The translations under genes and the position numbers were made by a program. Shown piece by piece: positions 33,722 through 40,498 of a stretch of 64,000 bases of DNA; the stretch's first letter is position 1, and every line of letters starts with the position of its first letter. The stretch is from PGZG01 sp046292765 (lineage in GTDB: Bacteria > Pseudomonadota > Gammaproteobacteria > Pseudomonadales > Alcanivoracaceae), in contig JBKBQA010000001.1 in assembly GCA_046292765.1 (NCBI GenBank), positions 558,001-622,000 of the forward strand, written 5' to 3'. The notes under the pieces were generated by a model, which was not told the origin of the DNA, ran no database searches, and saw only the letters and a list, made by a program, of their open reading frames with translations.

Positions 33722-33835
33722 GGCCGCCCGAGAGGATGAGGCCTTCCGGGACACGCCGTGAATACATCCCTGTAGGCTTGCGTTCGGCATCCATGCCTCA
33801 CACAGTCCCGGAAGGCCTCATCCTCTCAGGCGGCC
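33722..33835 (+). repeat. Structured intergenic repeat, copy A
   Basis: Arms of 31 bp (33722-33752 and 33805-33835) pair at 30 positions, the exception being C33729 against A33828. The 52-nt core (33753-33804) holds two mini-hairpins: TACA-TCCC-TGTA (33763-33774) and GGCA-TCCA-TGCC (33786-33797). The innermost arm sequence CCGGGAC and the core are shared with copies B and D. Length 114 bp. No coding potential beyond chance. Related to, but not identical with, any repeat class I can name. Confidence 0.85.
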
Positions 33836-33884
33836 TGCATCAAGCCACTCTGAGAGCTTGCAGGAAACAGTTGATGCGAGGTTC

Positions 33885-33986
33885 GCGGGACACCGGACTT
33901 AACCCGGGACCCTCGGAGCCATGGATGGCGGAGAGGAGCTACAGGGACGTACTCGTGCGTGTCCCGGGTTAAGCCCGGTGTCCCGC
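33885..33986 (-). repeat. Structured intergenic repeat, copy B
   Basis: Inverted relative to copy A and 49 bp from it. Arms 33885-33910 and 33961-33986 (26 bp, one G-T type mismatch). The 50-nt core read on the minus strand has TACG-TCCC-TGTA (with a G-T wobble) and GCCA-TCCA-TGGC, the latter enclosed by CCTC/GAGG across a TCC/TCC internal loop. Except for the innermost CCGGGAC, the arm sequence is unrelated to those of A and D. Confidence 0.85.
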
Positions 33987-34020
33987 AAACCGGCTCGCTC
34001 ACTGCCAAACCCAGATCCCG

Positions 34021-34050
34021 TTGCCATGCGGCCCCAGAATGGCCTACAAT
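34021..34050 (+). promoter_or_regulatory. Candidate sigma-70 promoter of rplU-rpmA
   Basis: TTGCCA (34021-34026, 5 of 6) and TACAAT (34045-34050, 5 of 6) separated by 18 nt, with the start of transcription expected near 34057, leaving a leader of about 90 nt before rplU. Confidence 0.6.
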
Positions 34051-34145
34051 CCGCGCCCCTGAACTCAATCGTCGCCGTGGCACGGCAAGTGACCCCTCCC
34101 TTCGGGAAGGTCCGCCACCGGGGGCTCTGTAAGGAAAGACGTGCT

Positions 34146-34457
34146 ATGTACGCAGTGATCAAAACCGGTGGCAAGCAATACCGGGTAGAGCAGGGCGATG
34201 TCCTGCGCATTGAAAAGCTTGAAGTGGGCACCGGCGAAAACGTCGATTTCGACGAAGTTCTGCTGGTGGCCGATGGCGACAACATCAACGTCGGCCAGCC
34301 GCTGCTGGCAGGCGCCAAAGTCACCGCCGAGGTGGTGTCTCAGGGTCGCCACGACAAGATCCGCATCATCAAGTTTCGTCGCCGCAAGCACTACCGTCGC
34401 CAGGCTGGCCATCGCCAGTGGTTTACGGAAGTGAAAATTACCGGCATCAAGGCCTGA
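34146..34457 (+). CDS. rplU: 50S ribosomal protein L21
   Basis: A 103-residue ribosomal protein binding 23S rRNA. It starts MYAVIKTGGKQYRVEQGDVL and ends in the basic FRRRKHYRRQAGHRQ segment typical of L21. AAGGA lies upstream of the ATG. It is followed after 27 nt by rpmA; the rplU-rpmA-obgE order is near-universal. Confidence 0.98.
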   Translation: MYAVIKTGGKQYRVEQGDVLRIEKLEVGTGENVDFDEVLLVADGDNINVGQPLLAGAKVTAEVVSQGRHDKIRIIKFRRRKHYRRQAGHRQWFTEVKITGIKA

Positions 34458-34484
34458 TCGGCGATCCGACGGAGGATATGAACA

Positions 34485-34745
34485 ATGGCACATAAGAAGG
34501 CAGCGGGCTCAAGCCGCAACGGCCGCGACTCAGAAAGTAAACGCCTTGGCGTCAAGCGCTTTGGTGGCCAGCTGGTCAACGCCGGTGAAATCATCGTGCG
34601 TCAGCGTGGCACCCAGTTCCATCCCGGTGTGAACACCGGCTTGGGTCGTGATCACACCATTTTCGCCACCGCCACCGGTCGCGTGAAGTTCGACATCAAG
34701 GGCCCGTCCAACCGCAAGTTCGTATCGATCGAACCGGTTGCCTGA
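34485..34745 (+). CDS. rpmA: 50S ribosomal protein L27
   Basis: An 86-residue ribosomal protein whose N-terminal tail reaches the peptidyl transferase centre. MAHKKAAGSSRNGRDSESKR and GVNTGLGRDHTIFA are the family signatures. The N-terminus begins directly with MAHKK, with no cleavable extension as seen in Firmicutes. GGAGG precedes the ATG. An intrinsic terminator follows. Confidence 0.98.
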   Translation: MAHKKAAGSSRNGRDSESKRLGVKRFGGQLVNAGEIIVRQRGTQFHPGVNTGLGRDHTIFATATGRVKFDIKGPSNRKFVSIEPVA

Positions 34746-34765
34746 CACCCGATTGATGTAAATTA

Positions 34766-34800
34766 AAAGCCCCGTCAGGAATGCCTGGCGGGGCTTTTTC
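34766..34800 (+). terminator. Rho-independent terminator after rpmA
   Basis: Stem GCCCCG-TCAGG (34769-34779) and CCTGG-CGGGGC (34784-34794) around AATG, followed by TTTTT (34795-34799). It lies 20 nt after the rpmA stop, and obgE transcription probably continues by readthrough or from its own promoter. Confidence 0.9.
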
Positions 34801-34837
34801 GTATCGTACCCGTATCACCGCACCACGGAAGCAGATC

Positions 34838-36043
34838 ATGAAGTTCGTAGATGAAGCAGTCATTGAGGTTCACGCCGGCAAGGGCGGCGATGGCTGCATC
34901 AGCTTCCGTCGTGAGAAATATATCGAGTACGGTGGCCCGGACGGTGGCGACGGCGGTGCTGGCGGGTCGATCTACATCGAGGCCGACAACAGCCTTAACA
35001 CCCTGGTCGATTATCGCTATGACCGCATCTTCCGTGCGCTGAATGGCGAAGGCGGTCGAGGTCGGCAGTGTTCCGGCAAATCCACCGACGATGTGGTGCT
35101 GCGGGTGCCGGTGGGCACCACCGTGATCGAAACCGATACCGATGAAGTGCTGGCAGACCTGACCCGGCAAGGCGAGCGTGTGATGGTGGCGCGCGGTGGT
35201 CGTGGCGGGCTCGGTAACACCCATTTCAAGAGCAGTACCAATCGCTCCCCGCGCAAGGCCAGCAAGGGTACGCCGGGGGAGTCACGCAACTTGCGTCTGG
35301 AGCTGAAGGTGCTGGCGGATGTGGGGCTGCTCGGCATGCCCAATGCCGGCAAGAGCACCCTGATTCGTGCGGTGTCGGCAGCCAAGCCGAAGGTGGCGGA
35401 TTATCCCTTTACCACGCTGGTGCCGAATCTCGGTGTGGTCAAGGTCGACAAGTACCGCAGCTTTGTCATGGCAGACATCCCCGGCCTGATTGAAGGTGCG
35501 GCGGAAGGTGCGGGCCTTGGCATCCGTTTTCTCAAGCATCTGGCGCGCACCCGTTTGTTGCTGCATGTGGTGGATATCGCCCCGGCCGACAACGCTGATC
35601 CGGTGACAGTGATCGAAGCTATTGCCCATGAGCTGGAAAAGTTTTCCCCGGCACTGGCCGAGCAGGAACGTTGGCTGGTGCTGAACAAGTGTGATCTGGT
35701 GCTGGAAGAAGAGCTCGACGAGATCGCCGTCGATATCACCGCGCGACTCGGTTGGCAGGGGCCGGTATTTCGCATCTCGGCCGCCACCGGCGATGGTTGC
35801 CAGGATCTGATTTATGCATTGATGAACGCCATCGAAGAGCGTCGTATCCGCGAGCAGGAAGACGGCGACTACGCCGAGCAGCAGCGTCGCCTGCGTGAGC
35901 GCCTTGAGGTTGAAGCTCGCGAGAAGGTACAGGAATTGAAAACGCAACGTCGTCTGGCTCGTGAGCAGGGTCTGCTGGATGAGGACGACGATGACGATCT
36001 TGATGACGACGATCACGACGTCGAAATCATCTATCAACGCTGA
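34838..36043 (+). CDS. obgE: Obg-family GTPase
   Basis: About 401 residues. The Gly-rich Obg fold (1-159, with GGPDGGDGGAGGSI and ARGGRGGLGN) precedes the G domain with GMPNAGKSTLIRAV (P-loop), DIPGLIEGAAEG (G3) and NKCD (G4). The C-terminus is an acidic tail of consecutive Asp/Glu residues. Acts in 50S subunit maturation and stress/growth control. The start at 34838 (MKFVDEAVIEVHAGKGG) is the family start; the upstream frame covers the terminator. Confidence 0.97.
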   Translation: MKFVDEAVIEVHAGKGGDGCISFRREKYIEYGGPDGGDGGAGGSIYIEADNSLNTLVDYRYDRIFRALNGEGGRGRQCSGKSTDDVVLRVPVGTTVIETDTDEVLADLTRQGERVMVARGGRGGLGNTHFKSSTNRSPRKASKGTPGESRNLRLELKVLADVGLLGMPNAGKSTLIRAVSAAKPKVADYPFTTLVPNLGVVKVDKYRSFVMADIPGLIEGAAEGAGLGIRFLKHLARTRLLLHVVDIAPADNADPVTVIEAIAHELEKFSPALAEQERWLVLNKCDLVLEEELDEIAVDITARLGWQGPVFRISAATGDGCQDLIYALMNAIEERRIREQEDGDYAEQQRRLRERLEVEAREKVQELKTQRRLAREQGLLDEDDDDDLDDDDHDVEIIYQR

Positions 36044-36057
36044 GGGGAAGCGCAGTC

Positions 36058-37164
36058 ATGGAGCGTCGCGGACGCTGGGTGATCAAGATCGGCAGTGCCT
36101 TGCTGACCAACAATGGTCAGGGGTTGGATCGCGCGCTGATGCAGCTGTGGGTAGACCGCATGGCGGATCTGCGTCAGCGGGGCATCGAAGTGGTGGTGGT
36201 GTCGTCCGGCGCGGTGGCCGAGGGCATGACGCGGCTGGGCTGGAAAGCCCGGCCGGATTCCGTGCATGAAATGCAGGCCGCCGCCGCTGTGGGCCAGATG
36301 GGATTGGTGCAGGCCTGGGAAAGCTGTTTCCAGACCCATGGCATGCACACGGCCCAGATCCTGCTCACCCATGATGACCTGTCCGATCGCAAGCGCTACC
36401 TGAATGCCCGTTCGACGTTGATGACGTTGCTGGGTTTGGGCGTCATTCCGGTGATCAACGAGAACGACACCGTGGTCACCGACGAAATCCGCTTTGGCGA
36501 TAACGATACGCTGGCTGCACTGGTGGCCAATCTGGCGGTGGCCGAACGGCTGGTGATCCTGACCGATCAGGATGGTCTGTATGAGCGGGATCCGCGCTCG
36601 GATCCGACGGCGCCGATGATCAAGGAGGCCCGCGCCTCTGACCCGCATCTGCAGCAGGTTGCCGGTGGTTCGGTGAGCGGACTCGGCCGCGGCGGCATGA
36701 TCACCAAGGTGCGCGCTGCAGAGCTTGCGGCTCGCTCCGGCGCCCGCACCCATATCTGTTCCGGACGCAGCCCTGATGTGCTGACGCAACTGGCTGACGG
36801 CGACAATCCGGGCACCACGCTGTTGCCGGATACGTCAGTGTTCAATGCTCGCAAACAGTGGATCGCCGGCCATCTGCAGATGCGTGGCCGCCTGGTGCTG
36901 GATGCCGGCGCGGTGGCGCGCTTGCGTGAATCCGGTTCGAGTTTGTTGCCGGTGGGTGTGGTCGATGTTGCTGGCGAGTTTTCTCGCGGCGAGATGGTGT
37001 CCTGCGAGGATGAGAGCGGCAAGCGTGTGGCTTGTGGGCTGGTCAACTATGACGCCGAAGAGGCGCTGCTGATTCGGCGTCGCAAGAGTAGCGAAATTCA
37101 GGACATTCTCGGTTACGTCAGTGAGCCGGAGCTGATTCACCGCGACAACATGGTGGTGTTCTGA
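36058..37164 (+). CDS. proB: Glutamate 5-kinase
   Basis: A 368-residue enzyme that phosphorylates glutamate in the first step of proline synthesis. The amino-acid kinase domain shows VIKIGSALLTNNG (about 8-20), VVSSGAVAEGM and NENDTVVTDEIRFGDND; a PUA domain follows (about 275-368). GAGGGGAAG precedes the ATG, 14 nt after obgE, so it is co-transcribed with it. Confidence 0.97.
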   Translation: MERRGRWVIKIGSALLTNNGQGLDRALMQLWVDRMADLRQRGIEVVVVSSGAVAEGMTRLGWKARPDSVHEMQAAAAVGQMGLVQAWESCFQTHGMHTAQILLTHDDLSDRKRYLNARSTLMTLLGLGVIPVINENDTVVTDEIRFGDNDTLAALVANLAVAERLVILTDQDGLYERDPRSDPTAPMIKEARASDPHLQQVAGGSVSGLGRGGMITKVRAAELAARSGARTHICSGRSPDVLTQLADGDNPGTTLLPDTSVFNARKQWIAGHLQMRGRLVLDAGAVARLRESGSSLLPVGVVDVAGEFSRGEMVSCEDESGKRVACGLVNYDAEEALLIRRRKSSEIQDILGYVSEPELIHRDNMVVF

Positions 37165-37227
37165 TTCTTTTTTAGTGCGGCAGTGAGCGTCGCCGGCTAT
37201 TGCCTGTGTTGGCTGCTCCCGAGACCC

Positions 37228-37302
37228 GCCGTAAACCCGTCCCTGTAGGCTTGCGTTCGGCATCCATGCCGAACGCAAGCCTACAGGGATGTATTCACGG
37301 CG
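37228..37302 (+). repeat. Structured intergenic repeat, rearranged copy C
   Basis: The left half follows the copy A core from CGCCGT through CCCTGTAGGCTTGCGTTC to GGCATCCATGCC. The right half is not the usual second half but an inverted copy of the first, giving a perfect 24-bp palindrome (37240-37263 and 37266-37289, centre CC) and an outer CGCCGT/ACGGCG pair (37228-37233, 37297-37302). The long complementary arms of A and D are absent. It lies between proB and the bidirectional terminator. Confidence 0.75.
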
Positions 37303-37367
37303 TGCCCCGGCGACCCCTGGCACACCCGCCGGCCGGCGACGTTTACTGCCGAGCTTGAACAAGCCAT

Positions 37368-37398
37368 AAAAAAACCGGCCACGAAGGCCGGTTTTTTT
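37368..37398. terminator. Bidirectional terminator between proB and rpsT
   Basis: Seven A (37368-37374), stem CCGGCC (37375-37380) and GGCCGG (37386-37391), loop ACGAA, seven T (37392-37398). It serves proB on the plus strand and rpsT on the minus strand. Confidence 0.9.
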
Positions 37399-37421
37399 AT
37401 TCCCGATCGGGGCAACAACAA

Positions 37422-37697
37422 TCAGGCGGCTGCCTGACCCATTGCCTTGATCTTCGCGTTCAGGCGGCTCTTGTGACGAGACGCCTTGTTCGCGTGGAAT
37501 TTACCTTTGCGGGTGGCCTTGTCCAGGACCGATACAGCTGTAGTGTATGCTTGCTGAGCAGACTGCTGGTCACCGGAAGCAATGGCCGCGTTTACCTTTT
37601 TCAGGTATGTCCGCACCATGGAGCGCATGGCTGCATTGTGCTGACGACGCTTCTCCGCCTGACGAGCACGCTTACGCGCTTGCGGTGAGTTGGCCAA
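37422..37697 (-). CDS. rpsT: 30S ribosomal protein S20
   Basis: A 91-residue basic, helical ribosomal protein. MANSPQARKRARQAEKRRQH and KGKFHANKASRHKSRLNAK are the signatures. Divergent from murJ and ending at the bidirectional terminator, the usual arrangement in relatives. Confidence 0.98.
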   Translation of the reverse strand: MANSPQARKRARQAEKRRQHNAAMRSMVRTYLKKVNAAIASGDQQSAQQAYTTAVSVLDKATRKGKFHANKASRHKSRLNAKIKAMGQAAA

Positions 37698-37948
37698 GGT
37701 CTTGCTCCTATATATCTGGTTAAAGCCGGATGGCTTCTGGGTTCAACAATGCGGGAGGGAATCGGGAAAATCCGGGCCCCTGCCCGAAAGGCCCGCAACT
37801 ATGCCGTCGGCCCTTGCGGTTGTCAAGGCAATTGGCGGCTCTGCGGACGGCCGGCGGCTTACCGGTGCGTGACGTCGCTGCACGCTGGCGGCTGGAGCTG
37901 GGGGCTGGCTTTCGATACTCTTCCGCGACTCAGGGGCAGGCGGTGGCA

Positions 37949-39526
37949 ATGGCAGCAGAGCAGGGTGGCAAGGCAGGGCAATCCGGCGGTCTGATGGCCT
38001 CTACCCTCGTGGTCGGCGCCATGACCCTGCTGTCGCGTATCCTCGGTCTGGTCCGGGATGTGGTGCTGGCGCGCTTTCTTGGTGTGTCTGCCGGCACCGA
38101 TGCTTTTTTTGTTGCCTTCCGCATTCCCAACTTTCTCCGCCGCCTGTTTGCCGAGGGCGCGTTCAATCAGGCCTTTGTGCCGGTTTTGTCGGAGTACCGC
38201 ACCAATGGCCCGGAGGCGGCCGTCCGGCAACTAATCAATCGCGTTGCCGGTACCCTCGGTCTGTCCCTGACGCTGGTGACCGTGGTCGGGGTGATTGGCG
38301 CGCCGGTGCTGATTACCGTGTTTGCGCCCGGTTTTGGCGATGACCCGGTCAAGCGGGCGCTGGCGGTGGAAATGCTGCGCCTCACCTTCCCCTATCTGTT
38401 CTTCATCGCCCTGACCGCTTTTGCCGGTGCCATTCTCAACACCTGGGGGCGGTTTGCGGTGCCTGCGTTTACCCCGGTGCTGTTGAACGTCTCGCTGATT
38501 GCGGCCGCCCTGTTTATCACGCCGTTGTTTGAGGACGAACGCATGGCAGTGGCACTGGCCTGGGGGGTGCTGGTGGCCGGTATGGCGCAGCTGATGTTCC
38601 AGTTGCCATTTCTGGCCCGACTCGGGTTGATGCCGAAGCCGGAAGTGTCGTGGGCGGATCCCGGGGTGAAGAAAATTCTCGCCCTGATGGCGCCGGCGAT
38701 CTTCGGTGTCTCGGTGAGTCAGATCAACCTGTTGCTGGACACGGTGCTGGCGTCGTTGCTGGAAACCGGTTCGGTGACCTGGCTCTACTACTCGGACCGG
38801 CTGGTGGAGCTGCCGCTGGGGATTTTTGCCATTGCCATTGGCACGGTGATTTTGCCGAGTCTGTCGAAAAAGCATGCCGCCGCCTCCACCGAGGAGTTTT
38901 CCCGCACCCTCGACTGGGCCATGCGTATGGTGTTGCTGCTTGGCTTGCCGGCAGGGCTGGCTCTGCTGGTGATGGCGAAGCCGTTGCTGGCAGCGCTGTT
39001 CCAGTATGGCGAGTTCACTGCCTTTGACGTGCATCAGGCGTCCATGTCGTTGCAGGCCTACAGCGCCGGCGTGGTGGCGTTTATGCTGATCAAGGTACTG
39101 GCGCCGGGCTATTTTGCCCGGCAGGACATCCGCACACCGGTGCGCATCGGCATCATCGCCATGGTCGCCAACATGGTCTTCAACCTGTTGCTGGTGTGGC
39201 ATCTGCGGCACGTCGGCCTTGCCATGGCCACCGCCCTGTCGGCCTGGCTGAATGCGGCCCTGCTGTATCGCGGCCTGAAGGACAGCGGTGTCTACCAGCC
39301 GACGGCGGGTTGGGGGGTGTTTTTCCTGCGGCTGGTGGGCGCCAGCGTCGCCATGGTAGTGACGGTGGTCTGGCTGACCAGTGCCACTGCCATCTGGCAC
39401 GAGGGGCTGGCCTGGCAACGCGGCACCTTTATCGTTGCGGTGGTGCTGGCCGGGTCGCTGGCCTACTTTGCCGGTCTGGCAATACTCGGTCTCAGACCTC
39501 GTCACCTCCGTCGCGGGCCCGTATAA
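37949..39526 (+). CDS. murJ: Lipid II flippase MurJ
   Basis: About 525 residues with around 14 transmembrane helices, the MOP-type flippase for peptidoglycan precursor. It contains LLSRILGLVRDVVLARFLG (about 28-46), TDAFFVAFRIPNFLRRLFAEGAF and conserved polar residues in the membrane. The start at 37949 has an AGGGGCAGG site; a longer frame upstream reads through the rpsT promoter region and has no similarity. It heads murJ-ribF-ileS-lspA-fkpB-ispH. Confidence 0.95.
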   Translation: MAAEQGGKAGQSGGLMASTLVVGAMTLLSRILGLVRDVVLARFLGVSAGTDAFFVAFRIPNFLRRLFAEGAFNQAFVPVLSEYRTNGPEAAVRQLINRVAGTLGLSLTLVTVVGVIGAPVLITVFAPGFGDDPVKRALAVEMLRLTFPYLFFIALTAFAGAILNTWGRFAVPAFTPVLLNVSLIAAALFITPLFEDERMAVALAWGVLVAGMAQLMFQLPFLARLGLMPKPEVSWADPGVKKILALMAPAIFGVSVSQINLLLDTVLASLLETGSVTWLYYSDRLVELPLGIFAIAIGTVILPSLSKKHAAASTEEFSRTLDWAMRMVLLLGLPAGLALLVMAKPLLAALFQYGEFTAFDVHQASMSLQAYSAGVVAFMLIKVLAPGYFARQDIRTPVRIGIIAMVANMVFNLLLVWHLRHVGLAMATALSAWLNAALLYRGLKDSGVYQPTAGWGVFFLRLVGASVAMVVTVVWLTSATAIWHEGLAWQRGTFIVAVVLAGSLAYFAGLAILGLRPRHLRRGPV

Positions 39527-39555
39527 TCCGGCGCTTGTCTGAATCGAGCATGCTG

Positions 39556-40485
39556 ATGGAACTGATCCGGGGATTGCACAACCTGCGCCCCGCCCACCGT
39601 GGCGGCGTTGCCACCATCGGCAATTTTGACGGTGTTCATATCGGTCACCGCCGTATCCTCGACCAGGTCATCGCCGAGGCCCGTCAGCGACAGGTCCCGG
39701 CAACAGTGATTCTGTTCGAGCCGCAACCGGCGGAGTTCTTTGCCCCGGACAAGTCGCCACCGCGACTGATGACGCTGCGGGACAAGCTGCGAGCGCTGCG
39801 TCGCGCCGGCGTTGATCAGGTATTGTGTTGCCGGTTCGACCAGCGCTTTCGCAGTCAGAGTGCCGCCCAGTTCGTTGATAACCTGCTGGTGACCGGACTC
39901 GGCATCCGCTATCTGGTGGTTGGCGATGATTTTCGCTTTGGTGCCGACCGCTGCGGTGATTTCGCCTATCTGCGTGATGCCGGGCAGCGATACGGATTCG
40001 GCGTCAGTGATACGCCCACCTGTGAGATTGATGCTGAGCGGGTGTCGAGCACCCGCATCCGCGCTGCGCTGCAGCAGGGGAATCTGCAGCGGGCGGCAGC
40101 GCTGCTGGGTCATCCTTATGCGATCAGTGGTCGGGTGAGGCACGGCGACAAGCGTGGCCGACAGCTCGGCGTACCGACTGCGAATCTGGCCATGCAGCGA
40201 GTGCAGTCGCCGGTGGCGGGGGTGTATGCGGTGCGCGTCAACGGTGCCGGTTTGAGCGGCGCGCCAGCGGTTGCCAACGTCGGCACCCGTCCGACGGTGG
40301 ATGGCGTGGATAACCGGCTCGAAGTGCACTTGCTGGACTTCGCTGGCGACCTGTACGGACGCCATCTGGAAGTGCAGTTCCTGCATTTTCTGCGGGCGGA
40401 GAAAAAATTCGATGGCCTCGACGCGCTGGTGACAGCGATTCAGGCTGATATCGGGAACGCGCGAGCGTTTTTCAGTCAATCATGA
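39556..40485 (+). CDS. ribF: Bifunctional riboflavin kinase / FAD synthetase
   Basis: About 309 residues. The N-terminal FMN adenylyltransferase has the nucleotidyl motif GNFDGVHIGH (about 23-32) and ERVSSTRIRAAL; the C-terminal kinase has GRVRHGDKRGRQLGVPTANL and NVGTRPTVDG. It converts riboflavin to FMN and FAD. The start at 39556 (MELIRGLHNLR) was preferred; an ATG two codons earlier is nearly as good. It sits 13 nt before ileS. Confidence 0.95.
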   Translation: MELIRGLHNLRPAHRGGVATIGNFDGVHIGHRRILDQVIAEARQRQVPATVILFEPQPAEFFAPDKSPPRLMTLRDKLRALRRAGVDQVLCCRFDQRFRSQSAAQFVDNLLVTGLGIRYLVVGDDFRFGADRCGDFAYLRDAGQRYGFGVSDTPTCEIDAERVSSTRIRAALQQGNLQRAAALLGHPYAISGRVRHGDKRGRQLGVPTANLAMQRVQSPVAGVYAVRVNGAGLSGAPAVANVGTRPTVDGVDNRLEVHLLDFAGDLYGRHLEVQFLHFLRAEKKFDGLDALVTAIQADIGNARAFFSQS

Positions 40486-40498
40486 CGGACAGCAATTC

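Larger units (their letters stand above)
33633..34145. other. Gene-free ispB-rplU intergenic region
   Basis: 513 bp without a convincing gene. It holds structured repeats A (33722-33835) and B (33885-33986) in opposite orientation, a promoter-like sequence for rplU (34021-34050), and a leader of about 95 nt before rplU with a small CC-TTCG-GG hairpin near 34095-34110. Open frames that cross the repeats encode only repeat-derived peptides. Confidence 0.7.

Noticed and set aside
33633..33794. In-frame N-terminal extension of 54 residues for ispB
   Set aside because: It reads through structured repeat A; the peptide is repeat-derived and the family start MDFKDLY lies at 33632.
34021..34145. L21-type autoregulatory leader
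   Set aside because: Only a small CC-TTCG-GG hairpin was seen; insufficient to claim a known leader class.
36835..37362. Minus-strand frame of 175 codons over proB and repeat C
   Set aside because: Antisense to proB; its N-terminal peptide (EYIPVGLRSAW) is repeat-derived and also appears across repeat A.
37730..37948. Extended start of murJ
   Set aside because: Covers the rpsT/murJ promoter region with no MurJ similarity; the ATG at 37949 has a good ribosome site.
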